Origin: Ramlibacter tataouinensis
GTDB taxonomy: Bacteria > Pseudomonadota > Gammaproteobacteria > Burkholderiales > Burkholderiaceae_C
DNA length: 5,109 nt
Reading direction: 5' to 3'
NCBI GenBank assembly: GCA_002427815.1
Contig: DIZF01000089.1
Coordinates: forward strand, 89,150 to 94,258
The position numbers were made by a program, and so were the translations under genes. The notes under the pieces are model-generated. The model searched no databases and was not told the DNA's origin. It saw only the letters and a program-made list of their open reading frames with translations. Positions 3,944 to 5,109 of this stretch are shown here, in pieces. The stretch's first letter is position 1; each line of letters starts with the position of its first letter.

Positions 3944-4192
3944 ATGAAAAAATCGCTCGTATTGGCGACACTGATTGCCGCCGCTGCGCTGGCTGCTTGT
4001 GGCAAGAAGGAAGAGCCGGCTCCTGCTCCTGCTCCTGCTGTCGTGGTCGTACCCGCACCGGCCCCGGCCGCTGATACCGCCGCTGCCGCCGCTTCCGGCG
4101 CTGCTGCAGGCGCTGCTACCGGCGCCGCCGCTGGCGACGCAGCTGCGGGCGCTGCGAAGGCCGCTGCCGACGCTGCTTCCGCCGCCAAGTAG
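3944..4192 (+). CDS. Small Ala/Pro-rich lipoprotein with a glycine zipper
   Basis: The predicted product has 82 residues. Residues 1-18 are a signal peptide (MKKSLVLATL start) ending in the lipobox L-A-A-C, with Cys19 the lipidation site. Residues +2 to +6 are GKKEE, so outer-membrane sorting is expected. Residues 25-42 are a Pro-Ala repeat split by VVVV, a rigid extended linker. Residues 45-82 are almost all Ala and Gly, with Gly at 52, 56, 60 and 64, then 69. This Gly-x3-Gly ladder would make one face of a helix tightly packable. The coding call rests on the strong ribosome binding site, promoter, lipobox, tandem stops (TAG TAA) and downstream terminator. Long opposite-strand frames here are by-products of the GCN repeats. 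The function is unknown; a structural or adapter role in the envelope is plausible. Confidence 0.88.
   Translation: MKKSLVLATLIAAAALAACGKKEEPAPAPAPAVVVVPAPAPAADTAAAAASGAAAGAATGAAAGDAAAGAAKAAADAASAAK
4019..4036 (+). repeat. Three tandem GCTCCT hexamers in the Pro-Ala linker
   Basis: GCTCCT is repeated exactly three times and encodes the Pro-Ala repeat of the small lipoprotein. In-frame hexamer repeats can change number by slippage, altering linker length without breaking the frame. Confidence 0.7.
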
Positions 4193-4210
4193 TAAGCTTC
4201 CCGGCAATCG

Positions 4211-4240
4211 AAAAAAAAGCCGCCCTCGGGCGGCTTTTTT
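4211..4240. terminator. Strong bidirectional intrinsic terminator
   Basis: Eight A (4211-4218) precede GCCGCCC (4219-4225) and GGGCGGC (4228-4234), followed by six T (4235-4240). The stem is GC-rich with a minimal CTCG loop, and the A/T flanks can extend it. On the plus strand it ends the small lipoprotein transcript. On the minus strand, with an eight-T tail, it ends the MBL hydrolase transcript. Confidence 0.95.
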
Positions 4241-4301
4241 GTGGGCGCTACTTTGGTTCCTCGCCTGTGGTCGCACCTGCATGCGCAGCACCCGGGCCGG
4301 G

Positions 4302-5078
4302 TCAGGCACTGAGCCAGCCACAGCCGGTGCCGGCGTCAGCCACATGGATGTCGGCCGCCTCGCAACCCAGGGCCGCCGCCAGGGCCTCGCGCGCCAGCTC
4401 GGGCCGGTTGTTCTGCTCGCTCAAATGGGCTGCGACCACCTGCCGCAGCCCGCGCGGCAGCAGCGCCTGCGCGATCGCCGCCGCGGCGCTGTTGGCCAGG
4501 TGCCCATAAGCACCGCCGACCCGGCGTTTGAGGAATGGCGGATAGCTGGACGTGGCCAGCAGCTGCGGGTCGTGGTTGCATTCCAGCAGCACGGTAGCGC
4601 AGCCCGCCAGATGCTCCAGCACGTGGCTGGTGGCGTGCCCCATGTCGGTGGCCACACCCAGTCGCTGGGCGCCATCGCCGCAGGTCAGCTGCAAGGGCTC
4701 GCGCGCATCGTGCGGAACGGTGAACGGGCGCACCTGCAGCCCGCCCAGCTCGATCTCCACGGCATCGCAGGCGATGCGCAGCAGTCCATCGAAATCGGGC
4801 TGGCCGATCGCGGTGAAGGTGCCGTGGCTCATCCAGATCGGGATGCGCTCGCGCAGCGCGAGCTGGCGGGCGCATCCGATATGGTCCGCGTGCTCGTGGG
4901 TGATGAAGATCGCGTCGATCTGCTCAGCCAGCATGCCGGCCCGCGCCAGCCTGGCATCGAGCTGGCGGATGCCCAGGCCGCAGTCGATCAGCAAATGGGT
5001 CAGCCGCGCATCGCTGCGGGCCTGAACCACCGTCGCGTTGCCGGAGCTGCCGCTGCCCAGGCTCTTGAATCGCAGCAT
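4302..5078 (-). CDS. Metallo-beta-lactamase-fold hydrolase, YycJ/WalJ-like
   Basis: This 258-residue soluble metal-dependent hydrolase begins with MLRFKSLGSGSSGNATVV, the typical N-terminal strand of this subgroup. The zinc motif HxHxDH is H61-E-H63-A-D65-H66 (THEHADHIG). Further likely ligands are H123 (VPHDA), D145 (TDMGH) and H218 (AAHLSEQNN). LECNHD (165-170) and YGHLANS (191-197) are also shared with YycJ/WalJ-type proteins. Firmicute YycJ/WalJ has been reported to have 5'-3' exonuclease activity, but the substrate of the proteobacterial versions is not established; nucleic acid is a guess. The ATG at 5078 has an AGGA four bases upstream (5083-5086). A minus-strand TAG at 5087-5085 could be the end of an upstream gene just outside the window, which would make this the distal gene of an operon. 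It converges on the small lipoprotein gene through the shared terminator. Confidence 0.93.
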   Translation of the reverse strand: MLRFKSLGSGSSGNATVVQARSDARLTHLLIDCGLGIRQLDARLARAGMLAEQIDAIFITHEHADHIGCARQLALRERIPIWMSHGTFTAIGQPDFDGLLRIACDAVEIELGGLQVRPFTVPHDAREPLQLTCGDGAQRLGVATDMGHATSHVLEHLAGCATVLLECNHDPQLLATSSYPPFLKRRVGGAYGHLANSAAAAIAQALLPRGLRQVVAAHLSEQNNRPELAREALAAALGCEAADIHVADAGTGCGWLSA

Positions 5079-5109
5079 TCGATCCTAGAGTGTTGGGGAC
5101 AGAGCAAAT

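Noticed and set aside
3830..4345. Minus-strand open frames opposite the small lipoprotein
   Set aside because: They cross a strong bidirectional terminator and the promoter region. Their Ser/Gly or Ala content simply mirrors the GCN-rich repeats.
5085..5109. Possible end of another minus-strand gene (TAG at 5087-5085)
   Set aside because: Only seven codons would be visible, too few to support a gene call; mentioned only as context for the MBL gene.

Overview
The window is GC-rich chromosomal DNA from a betaproteobacterium. The protein types, the high-GC codon use and the combination of genes look most like Burkholderiales, and probably Alcaligenaceae (Bordetella/Achromobacter-type). That placement is an inference from recognised proteins, not a database result. 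I see no transposase, integrase, CRISPR array, tRNA or rRNA. The gene complement looks like ordinary core chromosome.

Layout from left to right: (1) the 3' end of a methyl-accepting chemotaxis protein, ending in a CheR-docking type pentapeptide (1-669). (2) A 308-bp gene-free stretch with a 14-bp palindrome and a REP-like pair of hairpins. (3) A glycine-zipper outer-membrane lipoprotein of the SlyB/17-kDa antigen type (978-1514). It converges with (4) an SlyD-type FKBP prolyl isomerase on the minus strand (1576-2097). (5) A ribosomal-protein hydroxylase of the RoxA/YcfD cupin family starts divergently only 20 bp away (2118-3260). Its stop overlaps the start (ATGA) of (6) an uncharacterised 170-residue cytoplasmic protein (3257-3769). 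(7) An intergenic leader holds a consensus sigma70 promoter inside a 9-bp inverted repeat, then a terminator-like hairpin before (8) an 82-residue Ala/Pro-rich lipoprotein (3944-4192). (9) A strong bidirectional terminator separates it from (10) a minus-strand YycJ/WalJ-like metallo-beta-lactamase-fold hydrolase (4302-5078).

Two functional groupings are suggested. The SlyD-like chaperone/isomerase and the ribosomal oxygenase share one very short divergent promoter region, and both belong to protein or ribosome quality. The two lipoproteins both carry a lipobox with Gly at +2 and Gly-x3-Gly zipper repeats, so both are likely envelope proteins. The chemoreceptor and the MBL hydrolase look like unrelated neighbours.

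The most unusual part is 3801-3943, upstream of the small lipoprotein. It combines a perfect TATAAT, a dyad centred on it, an 18-bp palindrome followed by a U-tract, and an alternative pairing of that palindrome's left arm with the Shine-Dalgarno region. This could be a regulated leader (attenuator or riboswitch-like), or a short sRNA with read-through into the gene. Both readings are inferences from base pairing seen by eye.
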